In this document: piece by piece, positions 25,340 through 37,993 of the stretch
Layout: each line of letters begins with the position of its first letter
Numbering within the stretch: position 1 is the stretch's first letter
DNA from: Jacaranda mimosifolia
Lineage: Eukaryota > Streptophyta > Magnoliopsida > Lamiales > Bignoniaceae
Assembly (NCBI GenBank): GCA_018894105.1
Contig: CM032128.1
Span: 30,527,299 to 30,591,298, forward strand
Direction of reading: 5' to 3'
Length of the DNA: 64,000 nucleotides
Made by a program: the position numbers and the translations under genes
Notes under the pieces: generated by a model
What the model was told of the DNA's origin: nothing
What the model saw: only the letters and a program-made list of their open reading frames with translations
The model's database searches: none

Positions 25340-26060
25340 TGGTTTAACAATTACTTTGAAATTTTTCACTACACAAAATAATTATTTATTAAAAAATTAC
25401 TATATATCCGTAACTCCTTTCCCCTATTAATGCTCTCAAAGTCTACCACGTGTACCTTATTTCTCCCGACTCATGCTTCCTGAACTAAATAGTGATTACT
25501 TCTGTGCATGCATAAACGATGCCAAGAATGACTAGTGGCGGGGGGATAGTTTATATCCTATATTCTATTTTTTATTTTATATTTTATTTTATTTTATAAA
25601 TATATGATAAATATATTAAATATTTTTTTTTATAAAAATTATATATTAAAAATTAGATACACTTTATATATATACATTAAATTGGCTATCCATACTAAAA
25701 GTGAGGACCCAGTGAATAAGGTCATGCTCCATTGGGCCAATAGTCCATTCATGTTTACAAAAAATATTTAAATTTTTTATTTCATCTTCTAATCAATTTT
25801 ATGAATATATATATATAATGTGTATTAAATATCTTTTTATTAAAATAATTAATTAAAAATCAAATATACTTAACATATATACATTAAACTAGCTAGAATA
25901 AACCAAGATCCTCTCTATATAGATCACGTATAAATATCAAAAACTAATTTAATACATGAACCTGGCTAGAAAATCTATGGAATAGATAAATATCCAATGC
26001 TGCAGTACTCCTAAAGAAAAAACGATCAAATTAGCACAAGAATTACAAATTCTAACAAAT
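25340..26060. other. AT-rich 3' flank of the NIN-like gene
   Basis: No coding signal. Two similar blocks (about 25550-25690 and 25790-25895), each ending ATATATACATTAAA(T/C)T(G/A)GCTA, look like an old local duplication. The last part will include the 3' UTR of the minus-strand NIN-like gene. Confidence 0.5.
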
Positions 26061-29000
26061 CTAACTGGAGATGTCTTGAACAGACAGTTGAATCGTAGTC
26101 GAACCCAATGATGTAATGCAGGTTTGCCCGCAGAACCTTAAGTCTTCGTCACAAGTTAGGAGAATAAGAGAACCATCTTCGTCCGGATACGTTATCTCAA
26201 AGTTCCCAATCTTCAGCTTCAGTCGCTTGGCTAATTCTTGCTCAAGTTTTGCCATTCCAGATGAATTATTAATGCATAGTGGAAACTTAACAGTCTTGAA
26301 TTTGTACTGGGCCTTTATGGTGAAAAGGCTACTACCTTGACTATCATCTTCCATTAATGCAGCAGAGCTTGGATTGATGCTTCTGGGATATGGATCTTGT
26401 TGCGTAGTTGCTGTGGAAAGATGGGAGACTGAAGAGTTGTTGTCCGGCCGGCTGGAGCTAACGTCGTCTACTGGTCTTGCAGGCTTATCCGATGCTGACT
26501 TGATTTCAAACAGGGAGTGATTAGCTTTGTTTTTGATGTGAAATGGCCATCTTGAAATTTTATGGCTTCTGCACGCACGCTTTAATGTTGACATGCTCAC
26601 TGCATATACATGTTGGAAGTATAGTTCGTTATTTTTCATGTGAAATTGGAGAGACAAGAAACATTGAAATGAAGAAAGTTTGAAAAATGAAAAGTAGAAG
26701 TCCTCCAATTAAATTACAAGACAGCTTGAAAAATGTAACAGCATAATACCTATCTATAATTTACGTTTATAAATTCTGTACTCTGCAGCAAATTTAACTA
26801 CCTCTCTTCCTACAATTTTAAGCATTTCAATTTAGATAAAAAATCTCAGTTTTATATTATACAATCATTTTATTTTAAATAAAATATTCAAACAATGTTT
26901 CATTTCCAAACATTTTATTTTTTGAAAATGAGAGAGAACAAAAAATGACTTTAAAACATATCCAAACAATCTCTTACTAAAAATAACTAAACTTATTCTT
27001 ATCATCTGTAAACTATACACCAAATCTCCATACACTAAAACCTCAAATATATATATATATATATATATAAACATAACTTTAGTGTATCAATATTTAATTA
27101 CCCAATATTCTCTATGGTTCTCCAAATTTTGATAATTAAGTTAATTACTAGTAAAAAAATTTAAAGAACACTTGTTGCTTGTTTGGTTTCATTTTCAAAA
27201 CTCCTTTTCCCATTTTCTATTATTTCAAAAATGAAACACATCACTTTTTACATATTTTTACCCGATATTATTTTGATTTTTATCTTCAAAACACATTCTC
27301 TAATAACCTATATATTTTCTCCTAAAAACCTATATATCTTCTTTCTCTATTTCATTATTTCTATCTTTATCTACCTACAACCAGCTAAAATCAATATAAT
27401 TATTACTTTTTTAACAATTCATCTAAATATAAATTCATTTTTAACTCATTTTCACTAACTATTTTTCAATATTTTCAAAATGATGGAAATGAAAATAAAA
27501 CAAACGGCCGCTAAAATTAACGTACCGCCAAGATTGTCTGCAGCCTGTTTCTTGGTCTTCCCGAAATGAGATTGGAGGTCCTCGTAGGTGATTTGGAGAC
27601 TGGTACTTTTCCTTTCTCTCTCAAAGCTTGCCCCCGCCGTTGCCGTTGTCTCCTCAGCCGCTTCTTGTGGAGTACTTGTCACATCATGAACTTGAGTACT
27701 CGAATTGATGGGCAGTTCCGACTGGTATCTGCCAGACTGGCTTCTCTGTGGAGATTCTGCCGCCGCTGAGATTTCAAATCCAAGCGGATATCTGTCAGAT
27801 GGGCTTCTCTGAAAATAAACAGGCTCATCATCCATGCGAAATCGCACGATCTCAACGAGCAGTTCCTCCCCCAACTGCTGCCCGGAAGCAACCCTGAAAC
27901 TGACAAGCCGACGCGTCATTCTGGCCAGCAAGGAATGAATTAAGGACCGTGGGTCAGCGTCGCCCTGGTTCCCAGGTCGCATGAAGAACTCCAGAACATA
28001 AGGGTACGACCCGGTGTGGGCGCTCCGGAGGCAGATGGCGAAAGAAACGGTGAGCATAGCCTTGCGGGCGTAATGGGCCAGAGGATATTCCGTGATGTTG
28101 AAGCCGTAGATGCTCCGGCAGAAGCAGAGCTTGTGACTTGACGATAATACCCTGCCGGCGACTCCCTTGCCTTTATGTAATTTGTGGAATTCTGTGGCCA
28201 CCAGGAAGTCGGAGTTGACGAGCTCGTATTGTTTGTTCCAATCCGTATCGCAGGCGTAAAGGGCTTGTTCCATGAGGCTGCAATTGCCGGAGCATCCCCG
28301 GCAAGGAATCCACGCCATTGCTAATGGTATGTTGGGTGTCTCATTCACCACTTCGAACATCTGCTTGATTTCGGACAGCGCCAGCTTCTGACGTTCCGTT
28401 GACTTGATAATGCAGAGCAACAATATTAATTTTTTAAAAAAAATTAAAATATATGTACATGTGTATAAATCAGAATGTTTAGGGAATGTTTGATTATGTT
28501 TTTTTGTGTGATTTTATTATGTGTTTATTATTTGTTTTGGGAGAATGTGAAGTTGCGTAGGAAATATAATTGATTTTTGATTATATTTTAAAAAATATTT
28601 AAAAATTGAATTTAAAGAATTTTGTATGTTTGTTTATGTTTTGGGTGGAAATATTTTTTTTTTTAACTATAGCAGTCAAATCGATGTATTTTTACTCGAT
28701 TTTTGGGGGTAAAAGTAAAATTGATTGATTTTTTTTATTATTAGAATAATAATAAAAAATATATGATGTATATATATATAATACATGTATGTATATATTG
28801 AAAAATGAAAAAATTTTGAAGATAATGAAGGATAATTGAGGATATTTTTATATAAAAAAATTACGATTTAAAGGAAAATGAAAATATGCTTAATTATATC
28901 TGTCCAAAACAATTTTGTTATGGAAACATAACAAAAGTAATGTGAAATTGCTATATGTCTCATGGTTGAAATTCAAACAATGTCACCCCTTAATTAAATA

Positions 29001-32000
29001 TAGGTTACTTTTGTTACTGCTTCTTCTCTTCTCTGTTATTTTCTTTTTCGGTCAAATGTCGGTTCATCTCCTATATGCACTCCCCTTTTCTTCTTTCTCT
29101 CTTTGTTGCTTTTCTTTCTCCTTTTCCCATTGTATTCCTAGCCCTTTTTTATTTTTTATTTTTTATTTTTATGTTTTTTACTTAAAGATATCCAAGATGT
29201 GTACCTGAAAACTAGCAGAGCAGATCGAAATGACCGAGGTAGTAGAATTAAGGATCACCTCATGACTCCTGGTTGGACTCTATTTATGCAGTGGAATATT
29301 TTTTTGTTCGTGATTGCATTTCAAGCTCTACTTAACCTTCAATCTGTCAATATCTAATTTTTATAGTGCTCGTTGCTTGTTTTAACCCACATAACTTACT
29401 AGCATAAACATCTGAATGCCTCACAATGTTGCCCACACTCGCCTATTCATAATGTCCATGTTCTCTGGAGGCTTGTCTTGCATGCGAAGCGTGTTTTCCT
29501 AATAGTTTCTGACTAGCCAACATGCATATGCTCAACTTGGGTCCCTTCATGCATATGTCGATAGTAAAGGAGCAAACTCACTCCGTCTCAATATTGGGGT
29601 CACTTATGCACTCGTAAAACATTCCTTGTACTTGTCCCTCGCTCAAAGCTTTTAAGCTTATGGCTCGGCACAACGCTCATCATTTATGCCTCGCTTGAGT
29701 AGGAATGCATATAAATCTAGGGCTTGTGTAATGTCCATCATATTAAATTAGTCTCATACGGAGCATAGGACATGATTTCTCGCTCATCCGGCATCTCCCC
29801 TCAAGTTGCCCATTATGCAGCATCACCCTATGACTACATATCTTAGGCTAACGGACCCTTGCAGCAGTGCTATAACCCATAGCACATGCTTATGAGTTAA
29901 TTAACGAAGCATTAAAGTATTTACCTTGATCACTCAATCGGCCAATAGGTAATTACCCCATAATTTTAGAAGCCCATGGGGCAACAACATTTCTGCTCAC
30001 AACTTGTTGGTTCCTTTCTGAACCCAATGTGGGTCGTCCTAACCCCATGCAGCCATTTGATTCCCGACACGTTTGACAACTCTAGATACTCCTTTGAGAT
30101 GTTTAAAGCTAACCAATGAAAGCTCCCCATAGCCTTAGAGTTGCTCACTTAGTGTCATGACAGCATGGGAAGGGCCGACTTATGTCCACCATGCTTGCCC
30201 ATCATCCTTCAAGCATGCATGACCCCTTATGATTTACTTAGCAAGAATCTCTTTTGCCTACAGTAGACATTGAAAGGTCGAGAAAGTATACATTTTAAAA
30301 CTTTCTCATCTAAACTTTAAACGACTCGCCTCTTGAACCATTGAGTAGTTCCTGGCCCCTAAAACAACTCCACAAAATTTTAGCTCCATCCAATTCCCAA
30401 TGGAAGAAGAATTTTCCTTGCAATAAACTTAAATTACAATAATGCAGCTGCACTGCAGCTATCTAAACACCAACGTAGTTTTCTACTCAAACAAAACAAT
30501 CTATCAGTAAAACTTGGTGTGAACTTTTTCAATACTCCAAGGAACACCTTACAAAAGCAGTTTCACAAAAATTGATTGCCAAAGCCGTCTGCTCAATGCC
30601 TCTTGTCGCTTTTCGCATGTAGGATAACTGCTCTCAATCGCCTTTAAAGTCCACCTACCCAAATGAACATTGAATGACTTCAAAACTTGGTGGAAAGCAT
30701 CCTCATACCCATGAGAATATCCCCTTAAAACAATTTTGCAATCCACACTTTCTAAGAGTCCTGTTCATGGGCCGATCTCGTCGTTACGCGCTAGTTGACA
30801 ACTCTTTGTTGCTCCTAATGCCTTTTTGAGTCACGATTGCCACTCTTCTCCAAAATACAACCCATAACACCTTGAAAGAAGTTGGGGAAAGGAGCGAGAA
30901 TTGTTGTGGATAATTGTGTGATTTGTGTTAAAGAATAAAAATATAATTATATAATCATCAATTTAGGCATGTAAATAGGTAGGGTATTACCCTACCCAAA
31001 CCCAAAATGTCATACCCATACTTATTAAAGATAATATAATGGGTATGGATATGACATTTTGGATTGGGTAAGGTCTATACCCATAAATTACCCGTTATTT
31101 TATACTTAAATTTAATCTATGAACATAAAAATTGTCTATATCGAAATCAAAATTATATTAATGATAAAGTTTTTATATATAAAAATTACAAAAATGTGAA
31201 TGAAATAGTAATAACTAAATAATGTTCTTCATTAAAAATTAAACTAAATTAATAAAATTAATAAAGTTATTATATTGGGGTAACAATTTTTTTTTTTTAA
31301 ATTGGAATAGCAATAGCAACAATAGAACATTTTTCATTAATAAAATTAATAATATTAAAATCAATAGTGGAATAAAGATTTTTTATAAAAACGGTTAATA
31401 AAATTAATTTTGCTATGAATAAATTTTGTTAATAAAATTTTTATTAATGAATAAAAAATCAAAAATAAAGATTAACTAATTTAAATTTAATAATTAAATT
31501 AAATTAAATACAAATTTTTTTTATTTTTTATTATCGTATGCCAAATAATATTTTTAGTTTATATTGAGAAAGTTAGTATAATGAGTCTTGGGTTAGATAG
31601 GGTAGGGTAAGGTTAGAGTCTTATTCTTTGGGGTATTTTAGAGTATGGTAGAACATAAGGTATTTTTGTTTGTGTATTTTAGAGTATGTGTGGCCTAATC
31701 ATCATAAACATAAATATGTAAAATATAATGCAGAAAGTAATATATCAAACCGCATAAAAATATTCAAGAAATCGAAACTGGATCAATGGAGAGTCACAAC
31801 ACTAGTTGCTATCCTAAAACCATGATTGCTTCTTTAGGGGTGGATACTAACGGTTGATCATGATTTCAAAATAAAACCCCATTACCCCTCAGCGGTGTCT
31901 CATCTGATATACACTGTCGTAAGGAGACTAAGAACTAATCCATAGTCACGTTGCCAAAATACAAAAATTATTGTGGGAGAATAATATAAAGACTCTAAAA

Positions 32001-33810
32001 CTCATCAATTATATATGTCTAAAAGTGAATCATAGCCCCTTTATATAAGAATAAAAAGTTTGACCGTTAGAAAGGATTAATGAAAAACTATAACATCATA
32101 AAAAAATCATAAAATTAATTATGATTAAGCCCAATTAATGATAAAATAAAAATAGTCAAACAATTATAAAATTCATAATAAAAATGATTAACGTGACGTT
32201 AAATATAAAATGAACAAAATAAATAGGCCCATTAAACGTTGAATTAAAATCCATATTAAAAAAAAAAAAGTTGTTGAAAATAAAATAATTAAAAAAAATT
32301 TAAAACTTATTCCAACAAAAATAACTAGAAATGAAGAGCCAACGAGATGATGGGACTGGCTGAAAAGTCTCATCTAGATCATCTCATTAATTATGACAAT
32401 CATGGCTAAGCCAGCAATGACACATTGCTCTTTCGCTACTATCTTTCTTTTTATTTATTCATCCATCAGCTATTTTGGCGGATTAATTTACCCCATTCTT
32501 TTAAAATAATTAAGGGAATGTTTAGTTATATTTCACCAAAATAAAATTATTTTATCCAAATATAATCAAATATATATTTATTTATTTTTTAAAATATTAA
32601 AATAAGTTTTCCCAAAACACCCTCTCATATCCTTCATTATCTCCAAAATTCTCAATTTTTCCATATATATATATATCATATATATTTTATTATTATTTTT
32701 ACAATAAAAAATTACTCAATTTCATTTTCACATAAAAAGTTCAATAAAAAATCATTCATTTGATTGTTACAGTAAAAAATATCTTCCCAAAACATAAGCA
32801 AGCATATCAACATTATCTAAAATAAATTTCTAACTATTTTTCAAAATGTAAATAAAAATTCATCACATTCCCCAGCACAATTTTCACATTTTCCAATCTC
32901 ACTCCCAAAATTCATTTCTCTAGAACACACATCATAATCAAACAATACCTAAATAAAGCTTCTTGAATATAGAAAACTTACCTGTGCGTGAGGCTGACCA
33001 TTCGTGTGAAGTAATCTCAGATCAGATCCCTGCATAAAGACAATTAATGTAATTTAACCACAAATTAGAATCATGAATTGCAACTTAATCATGTATATAC
33101 GTGAGAAATTAATGGAGAACGAATTAATCAACCTTGAAAACGCAGTCTATATGTTGACACAATTCAAAGTACATCAACAGCAACGAATTGCCAAACGAAA
33201 CGAGCTCCAGCACTCCCACGCAGTTGTGGCCCAGCAATTCAAAGACAGGCAAAGCCATGTATCTCCTCAGTCCACACCTCAAAGCGTGATCTAGAAGCGG
33301 ATACTCTTTGATCGAGTAGAACCTCAGATCAGGGCTCGATTCGGGCTGCCCGTTCAGGAAAACCCGGCCCAAAGGCCCGAGCTCCTCCTCTTTTGCTCCC
33401 TCGTCCAGCAGAACGTCGTGATTCGCGCAGTGTTTCCTGTACCAGCTGAGCCCTTTGTAAAGCGTCTTTAGTGCGAAAGGCTGCCACGACGTTGTTAGAT
33501 AACGCCGGCCGTTGAATACTTTGGGCTCCCAAAACTGTATCAGTACGGTATCCCAGAAGCACCAGGTCAGATTCTGTAGTCCTTGCTTGATTCTCTCCCG
33601 AATTGATGCTTGTTCGGCGCCGAACATCGGAATCGTCGGAAGAGCTGCCGATTGAGGCGGAGGCGGATGGCCGTCGGCGATTCCTTGGAGCGAGAAAACG
33701 TAGTGATTTTCTGGGTTTGGAGGAAGAATGTACAGATTGCAGGACATGTATTTGATGAATTGAGGCATAGTGTACTGCTTCTCGTATTCATCATCTTCGC
33801 TCGCCTCCAT
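26061..33810 (-). CDS. NIN-like protein (RWP-RK and PB1 transcription factor), four exons
   Basis: The product is a nuclear regulator of the NLP family, which controls nitrate-responsive genes. Exons on the minus strand are 33810-33133, 33030-32983 (48 bases), 28402-27526 and 26599-26061. All introns are GT-AG and the phases join, giving about 713 residues, a little short for NLPs. Residues 1-226 hold the N-terminal NLP region (RRYLTTSWQPF, LGRVFLNGQPE, MALPVFE). Residues 243-534 continue it (NIPLAMAWIPC, HKGKGVAGRVL, YVLEFFMRPG, GEELLVEIVRF). The RWP-RK domain is about 510-562, split by the last intron after NLG and resuming VSMSTLKRACRSHKISRWP. PB1 is about 625-713, with the acidic motif YPDEDGSLILL and DEDL. 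The RWPxRK signature reads RWPFHI, so both basic residues are replaced. Intron 2 is 4.6 kb and full of repeats. The start ATG follows a short leader; untranslated exons are unknown. Confidence 0.9.
27176..27511. mobile_element. MITE in the last NLP intron, beside the splice donor
   Basis: Left end TGCTTGTTTGGTTTCATTTTC and inverted right end GCGGCCGTTTGTTTTATTTTC form terminal repeats. The right end lies about 14 bases from the intron's GT (27525-27524 on the minus strand). ORFs inside (27183-27458) are spurious. Confidence 0.7.
28482..28938 (+). mobile_element. MITE in NLP intron 2, near exon 3
   Basis: Starts GGGAATGTTTGATTATG after TTA (28479-28481), carries CTATAGCAGTCAAATC in the middle and ends near GGAAACATAACAAAAG followed by TAA. 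It is the same family as 32514-32950. The right end is degraded. Confidence 0.65.
28940..30955. other. NLP intron 2, complex non-coding sequence
   Basis: After a T/C-rich start (29010-29190) comes about 1.7 kb (29200-30900) of more balanced base composition than the rest of the intron. It reads like a fragment of a larger transposable element. ORFs of 60-65 codons (29966-30148, 30549-30746, minus) show no family resemblance. I cannot find matching long repeats around it. Confidence 0.5.
30956..31720. mobile_element. Probable non-autonomous element in NLP intron 2
   Basis: Begins near GGCATGTAAATAGGTAGGGT and has GGGTA/TACCC-rich inverted blocks (30978-31095), a long AT-rich core and a second GGGT-rich block at 31560-31690. 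The arrangement matches the hAT-like element at 7841-8357, but I could not fix the ends or a target duplication. Confidence 0.4.
32514..32950 (-). mobile_element. MITE in NLP intron 2, next to the 48-base exon
   Basis: 437 bases with ends GGGAATGTTTAGTTATATTT and (inverted right end) GGTATTGTTTGATTATGA, flanked by TAA at 32511-32513 and 32951-32953. The interior has the reverse complement of the family block (GATTGTTACAGTAAAAAATA). Its right end is 32 bases from the small exon 32983-33030. Confidence 0.85.
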
Positions 33811-34022
33811 GATCGGCGATCGAGCTCCTTTCCACTTCCGATCACAAAAAACAAAAAAAACAAAAAAAACGCAGAGCTAGCTGCTGCTCATTAATTATAT
33901 TGGCCTTATTCGATTAACTAATCCTCATTATTAGTCATTTTAATTGAACTTGTTTCGAATATGAAAGGAATCAGACAGACAAAAGAAGTCAGCGTTTGCG
34001 TCGTATAATACTGAAATACATA
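33811..34022. promoter_or_regulatory. Upstream region of the NIN-like gene
   Basis: This is the only single-copy-looking sequence between the NLP start codon and a MITE. The A-rich leader (plus strand AAAAAACAAAAAAAACAAA at 33847-33868) lies about 40-60 bases upstream of the ATG. No certain TATA box was identified. Bases 33950-33995 resemble 800-845. Confidence 0.4.
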
Positions 34023-34356
34023 GGGGCTGTTTGGTTTTATTTTCATTTTCATTATTTCTAAAATGGTGAGAATTAATTATACGATGTGATGTAGAAATGA
34101 AGATGTATTTAGATGAATGTTTGGAAATATAATGATTATGTTGGAATTATAATGAATATTTCGGTTTTAATATAGAAATAATGGAATAAAGAAAAAAAAA
34201 TAGGTTATTAGGAAAATATATATAAATTATTTGATAATATGAAAATGAATGAGAATTGAAAAGTTGTTCCCTGAAATAGGCTCATCCAAATATTTCCCAA
34301 AATTTAAACAGTAAAAATACTGGGAATGGGCTTTGGAAATAAAACCAAACAGGCCC
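34023..34356. mobile_element. MITE in the NLP promoter region, only in unit 2
   Basis: Terminal inverted repeats GGGGCTGTTTGGTTTTATTTTC and (inverted) GGGCCTGTTTGGTTTTATTTCC define 334 bases, flanked by TA on both sides. Unit 1 has AATACTGAAGTATAAGATTTG (about 8639-8659) without this insert. Its near end is about 210 bases upstream of the NLP ATG. Confidence 0.82.
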
Positions 34357-34670
34357 TTAAGATATGTTTTCGCATTGTTTTGTCCCTTTCAATTAAGAAA
34401 AATCTAATTTATTTTTAGATGCTATGCTCCTTGAATTTTCTATAATTACAAGGAAACTGTCCGTTGATTTAAAAATTACAAAAAAAAAATTATAAAATAA
34501 AATAGGTGATGAAATATAGAATAAAAAAAAATATTCTTTTTCTGCTCTTGACTTCGTCTTTTAATAATAAATATCTTTTTTTATTTGGAGTGAGTCATTC
34601 CTTATCGCTTAAGAGAAGGGACTATAAATTTGCTCTTTTAAGTGCGAAGGGTTTGTTCATTAGGTTATAC

Positions 34671-34941
34671 AGGTTAATTTGATTGGATTTTTAAATTATC
34701 TCATAATTAATTATTATGTGATAATTTATGTAATTTTTTATCATTGTGGTATAATTTGGTTAGCATAATATATACATAAACTCATAAAAGGTGTGAGGCT
34801 AATTTTATTATGAAAATTGCAAATATAAACATGGACTTTTGGTATTCATACAGGTTCGAGTGTTTATTATCACTTTACCAAATGAATGATAAAACAGTAT
34901 AAAAATACTTTATTCCACCTATCATCCCAACCAAATCAGCC
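34671..34941. mobile_element. MITE present only in unit 2
   Basis: Ends AGGTTAATTTGATTGGATTTT and (inverted) GGCTGATTTGGTTGGGATGAT are related to the MITE 21720-21997. Unit 1 runs from AAGGGTTTGTCATGG to TCTATGCTTCTC (about 8951-8977) without it. TTA occurs just outside both ends, but its fit to the left end is imperfect. Confidence 0.7.
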
Positions 34942-37612
34942 TTAATTATCTATGCTTCTTTCACATGAATATCCGTTGACGCATCACATCAAGTCCTCTA
35001 ATATGGGCATGCTTCCATTGTTTTAATTTGGGACTTATATATATTGGGATGGTGAGATCTTAATAGTTTATACTTATATAAAAGGATGTTTAAATTTATT
35101 ATTAAACATAGTAAGGTTAATTTTTTTATAAAAAAAAAGTCATTTTATTGGTACATGTGGTGGGAGATTTTTATCTAAAAAAATATTTCAATAAGCCAGA
35201 GAAATATAATTTATAAATTGTTCTAAATTTGCAACGTTTTTTTTATATAACTTTACATAAAGAAAACATTTCCGATATAAGATAAAATTTAGCATTCATT
35301 GATGTATATATAATAAAAAGAAAGGGAAGAAAATTCACATAGAATTGTGCTTGGACCAACTTAATATTTTTAGAAGTTGATTTTTGGAATAAATTGGTGC
35401 ATATTGAGTCATAAATTAAGAGCATGTTTGTTTATATTTTCAATCATTTTCACTATTTAAAAATAAATTATTAACAATTTATCACTATTTTTATTAAAAT
35501 TTTAACTCACTTTCATTTCAAAGCGTATTCCCTAATAATTTATATAACTTATCTCTCTTCTTCATTATTATTATCTCTTTCTACGCACAAGCTACTACAT
35601 CCATAATCATTATTTTTTCAACAAAATATCTAAATACAAATTCATTTTTTCTAACTAACTTCTCAAATTTTAAAAATATTAAAAATAAAAGATAAAAATG
35701 AAAAAAAAAAAAAAAAAAACCAAACAAGCTGGGTCATCCAACCTAGCATGGTGCCATGGTGTATGAAGTCTAGATAAAATGTGAACAGAATTCCACTGGT
35801 CAAGGGGTTGAGCACCATGTAACAAGATGACAGGAAGCACGCGGCAGAAAAGCAGTAGTGGTTGTCACCTGGCATTCTTTGACTAAGGTTTCGACCTTTG
35901 CCCCTTTTGGCCTTGTTCCCCTTTAGCATCTTCCCACTTGAAATATTAAAAGAAAACAAGAACATTCAAGCTATATTTGGATCATAAATTGGGGTGTTTA
36001 TTATATTGGATTCATTCAATGAATCCGACAATTTAAACCAAATTAATTTAATAGGTTTGAGTTGGATTGTGTAATTGGATTTAATTAGGTAAAATTCAAT
36101 TCAAATTAATTATAATTTGATTGAACTCGGGTTTCATTTTTGTATACTCAAACTAATCTGACTCGACCAGACTAAAATTAAAATATAGTTTTTAATTTAT
36201 TTTTTTCACTTTTCCATTTCTAGTTGGTAGTTGCTTTGATATGTTTTAGAATTTGATAAATTTATTGTTGCCTTCTTCATATTTTTTTAAATTTCTATCA
36301 GTTAGTTGAAGAAAATGTGAAATTTTACAATTTAATTAAAATATAATTTTCAGGAGGCAAAAAAAAGAAAGAAAAAAAAAATAGGTAGACTCGATTACCC
36401 GATCCGAACTAGCCCAACCTAAATTGGATTGGTTTGGTTCAAATTTGTTCATAAAATTCGACCCAACTGAACCCGATCAAATTTAATTAATTTGGACTGT
36501 TTTTATCCCAAATGTCTTAAAAATTCTTAAATCACTTTTTTTTAATAAATTAATAAACTGCAAAGCAAACATGATAATTATAAACGAAGTCATACTTATT
36601 AAAATGTCTTTTTTTTTTTTAACGGGCAAGCTAGGCTTTACGCACGAAGTCCGCAAAACTTATATTAGAATTTCAGCCTTGAGGACAAGAATAGTTCACG
36701 GGAGAGGAATCTAATGCCTAAAAGTGAAGTAAAATAAAAAATTATAAAGGAATATGAGAAAATTTTGGAGCTTTGCAATAACGAAGAACAAGAAAACAAT
36801 TATTTTATCTCGAGCTTGTCAGATTAAATAATACTAAAATAACTTATTAAAAATGTATTATGTAAAAATATTTTAATTTCTCCAAACCGCACTTTATTTG
36901 GCTTGGCAGTTGGCAATTTGTATAAAGGGACATAAAAGTTGGTACTTAGAGATAAACTTCCAAAGTTTACATTTTATTAAAATAAAAGTTTGGTGGAAAA
37001 AAAGAAGCAAATGGGCCCACCATAATATAAACTTGCTTAAATTAAGAAAACATCTACAATCCAATTTACGTAAAATTTCATTTTTAGAAAATATTCTTTA
37101 TTTTACATTAGAGAATAAATAAATTTAACATATATTTTTTCAAAATAAACCGCCAAATTTGCAACTCCAATAATGCAAACACATTCGACTTTACACATCT
37201 CCAAAAATATTTTTTTCTAAAATATTTTCAAAAAATATATCCAAAAAAAAAGGGAACATGAAAAAGTCTGCCAATTAATCCAAAGAATAGCAATCTTTTG
37301 GTCGACAACTATTTTTCATTATCTTATCTCCATTTTTTTTATTACTTATTTTAATAGATCATTGTCTCATCTTCTGAAAAAAAATATACTCATGATATTA
37401 TTTTAAAAATGACATGAGGTTTTGAAAAACATTAGTTTGACTTTTATTAGGATTTCAAATTAATAAGTGATTAATGTGGTCTCTGACTAAGATCTCAATT
37501 CCTCGACCAAATAAACAAAAGAAGGGATTAGTATATATGAATACCAATTTATCTTTAATATTGTACTTATTATGATTGTTGTTGTTGTTGTTGTAATTAT
37601 TTTATATCTTAA

Positions 37613-37993
37613 GGACTAGTCTGGTTGATTTTACATTAATTCAATGATTATTCTCCAAATGATAGTTATATTGAATTTAAGTGATTACAATATAATTTAC
37701 AAATTGTTTGGTCTACTTTATAAATTATTTTAATCCTATTGAAACAAAGAAATTTAGTGTTTGATTTGCCAAGAAAGATATTTTGTAATGTAAGACACAT
37801 AGTTTATCGTATGGCATAATTTATCTAGAGGTGGTGGAGGTCGAAGGGTTTAATAATCACACAAAATAAATTTATACATATAGGTTGGTGGATTATTAAC
37901 AGACTTGTGGACATCTAATCACACAATCCAAATATATGATTGTCCTTAATAAAATCAATTTATCATGAATTATTCCATGAACCAAACTAGCCC
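37613..37993. mobile_element. PIF/Harbinger-type MITE, unit 2 orthologue
   Basis: Counterpart of 13058-13442, with ends GGACTAGTCTGGTT and (inverted) GGGCTAGTTTGGTT and target duplication TAA at 37610-37612 and 37994-37996. Confidence 0.8.

Noticed and set aside
29200..30900. Solo LTR in the NLP intron
   Set aside because: Composition fits a retroelement piece, but I found neither a matching LTR nor a target duplication.
33329..33894. ORFs of 77-98 codons overlapping NLP exon 1 in other frames
   Set aside because: They are shadows of the GC-rich first exon, which alone encodes recognisable NLP motifs.
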